Shown: piece by piece, positions 63,988 through 64,000 of the stretch
Position numbering within the stretch: the stretch's first letter is position 1
Layout: every line of letters starts with the position of its first letter
DNA from: Escherichia marmotae
GTDB lineage: Bacteria; Pseudomonadota; Gammaproteobacteria; Enterobacterales; Enterobacteriaceae
Direction of reading: 5' to 3'
Assembly (NCBI RefSeq): GCF_002900365.1
Contig: NZ_CP025979.1
Coordinates: 4,588,001 to 4,652,000 of the forward strand
DNA: 64,000 nucleotides
Notes under the pieces: model-generated
What the model was told of the DNA's origin: nothing
Seen by the model: the letters and a program-made list of their open reading frames with translations, nothing else
Database searches by the model: none
Translations under genes and position numbers: made by a program

Positions 63988-64000
63988 TGACTCAACGATG

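Overview
The window is an Escherichia coli / Shigella chromosome. Gene content and order match the E. coli K-12 stretch from yfeS through pdxK-crr-ptsI-ptsH, cysK, zipA, ligA, xapAB, gltX, nupC, mntH, glk, the fry/ypd cluster and lpxP to yfdY. It then runs into the early half of a lambdoid prophage that continues past the right edge. Comparisons with K-12, lambda, P22 or KplE1 come from memory of those genomes, not from a search.

Layout. 1-2257: a REP element, yfeS, yfeK and pdxK. 2266-8763: a nested insertion-sequence island in the pdxK/crr terminator, bounded by a 12-bp direct repeat. It holds a broken resident IS4, two identical inverted IS256-family elements, a complete second IS4, and a captured fragment of a beta-glucoside operon (6-phospho-beta-glucosidase plus the start of a BglG-type antiterminator). 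8786-12719: the pts operon (crr, ptsI, ptsH) and cysK. 12903-23537: cysZ, zipA, ligA, ypeB, yfeH, yfeR, yfeN and the xanthosine cluster xapA-xapB-(XapX)-xapR. 23646-26818: tRNA-Lys, two tRNA-Val, gltX, yfeD/yfeC and two tRNA-Ala. 27026-35057: pdeA, nupC, mntH, ypeC, yfeO and glk. 35276-44847: fryB-fryC-ypdF-ypdE-fryA and the regulators ypdC, ypdB and ypdA. 45224-48555: alaC, ypdK, lpxP and a frameshifted yfdY.

From 48513 the sequence is prophage. The junction is a 15-bp copy of the 3' end of tRNA-Arg argW, followed by torI, the excisionase that sits at the attR end in the KplE1/HK620/Sf6 group. The integrase and argW should therefore lie at the far end, outside the window. In K-12 the dsdCXA-emrKY-evgAS-yfdX interval lies between this att site and yfdY; here it is absent. 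The phage early region is a mosaic. It has Ea22-type accessory genes, a RecT annealase, CIII, lambda N with a lambda-like nutL, a P22-C2-type repressor with its own operator set (consensus ACAA-N6-TTGT), Cro, a near-lambda CII, a primosomal initiator with a DnaB-type helicase, the nin genes, and lambda Q with the pR' promoter at the window edge. A gene for a small secreted protein is coupled to the repressor, so it may be expressed in the lysogen.

The host part is ordinary core genome and metabolically coherent: PTS sugar uptake, glucokinase, cysteine synthesis, nucleoside salvage and metal uptake. The points most worth a second look are the IS island, the deletion at the prophage attachment site, the secreted protein in the repressor operon, and several unassigned phage genes. 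I found no CRISPR array and no clearly new multi-gene system.
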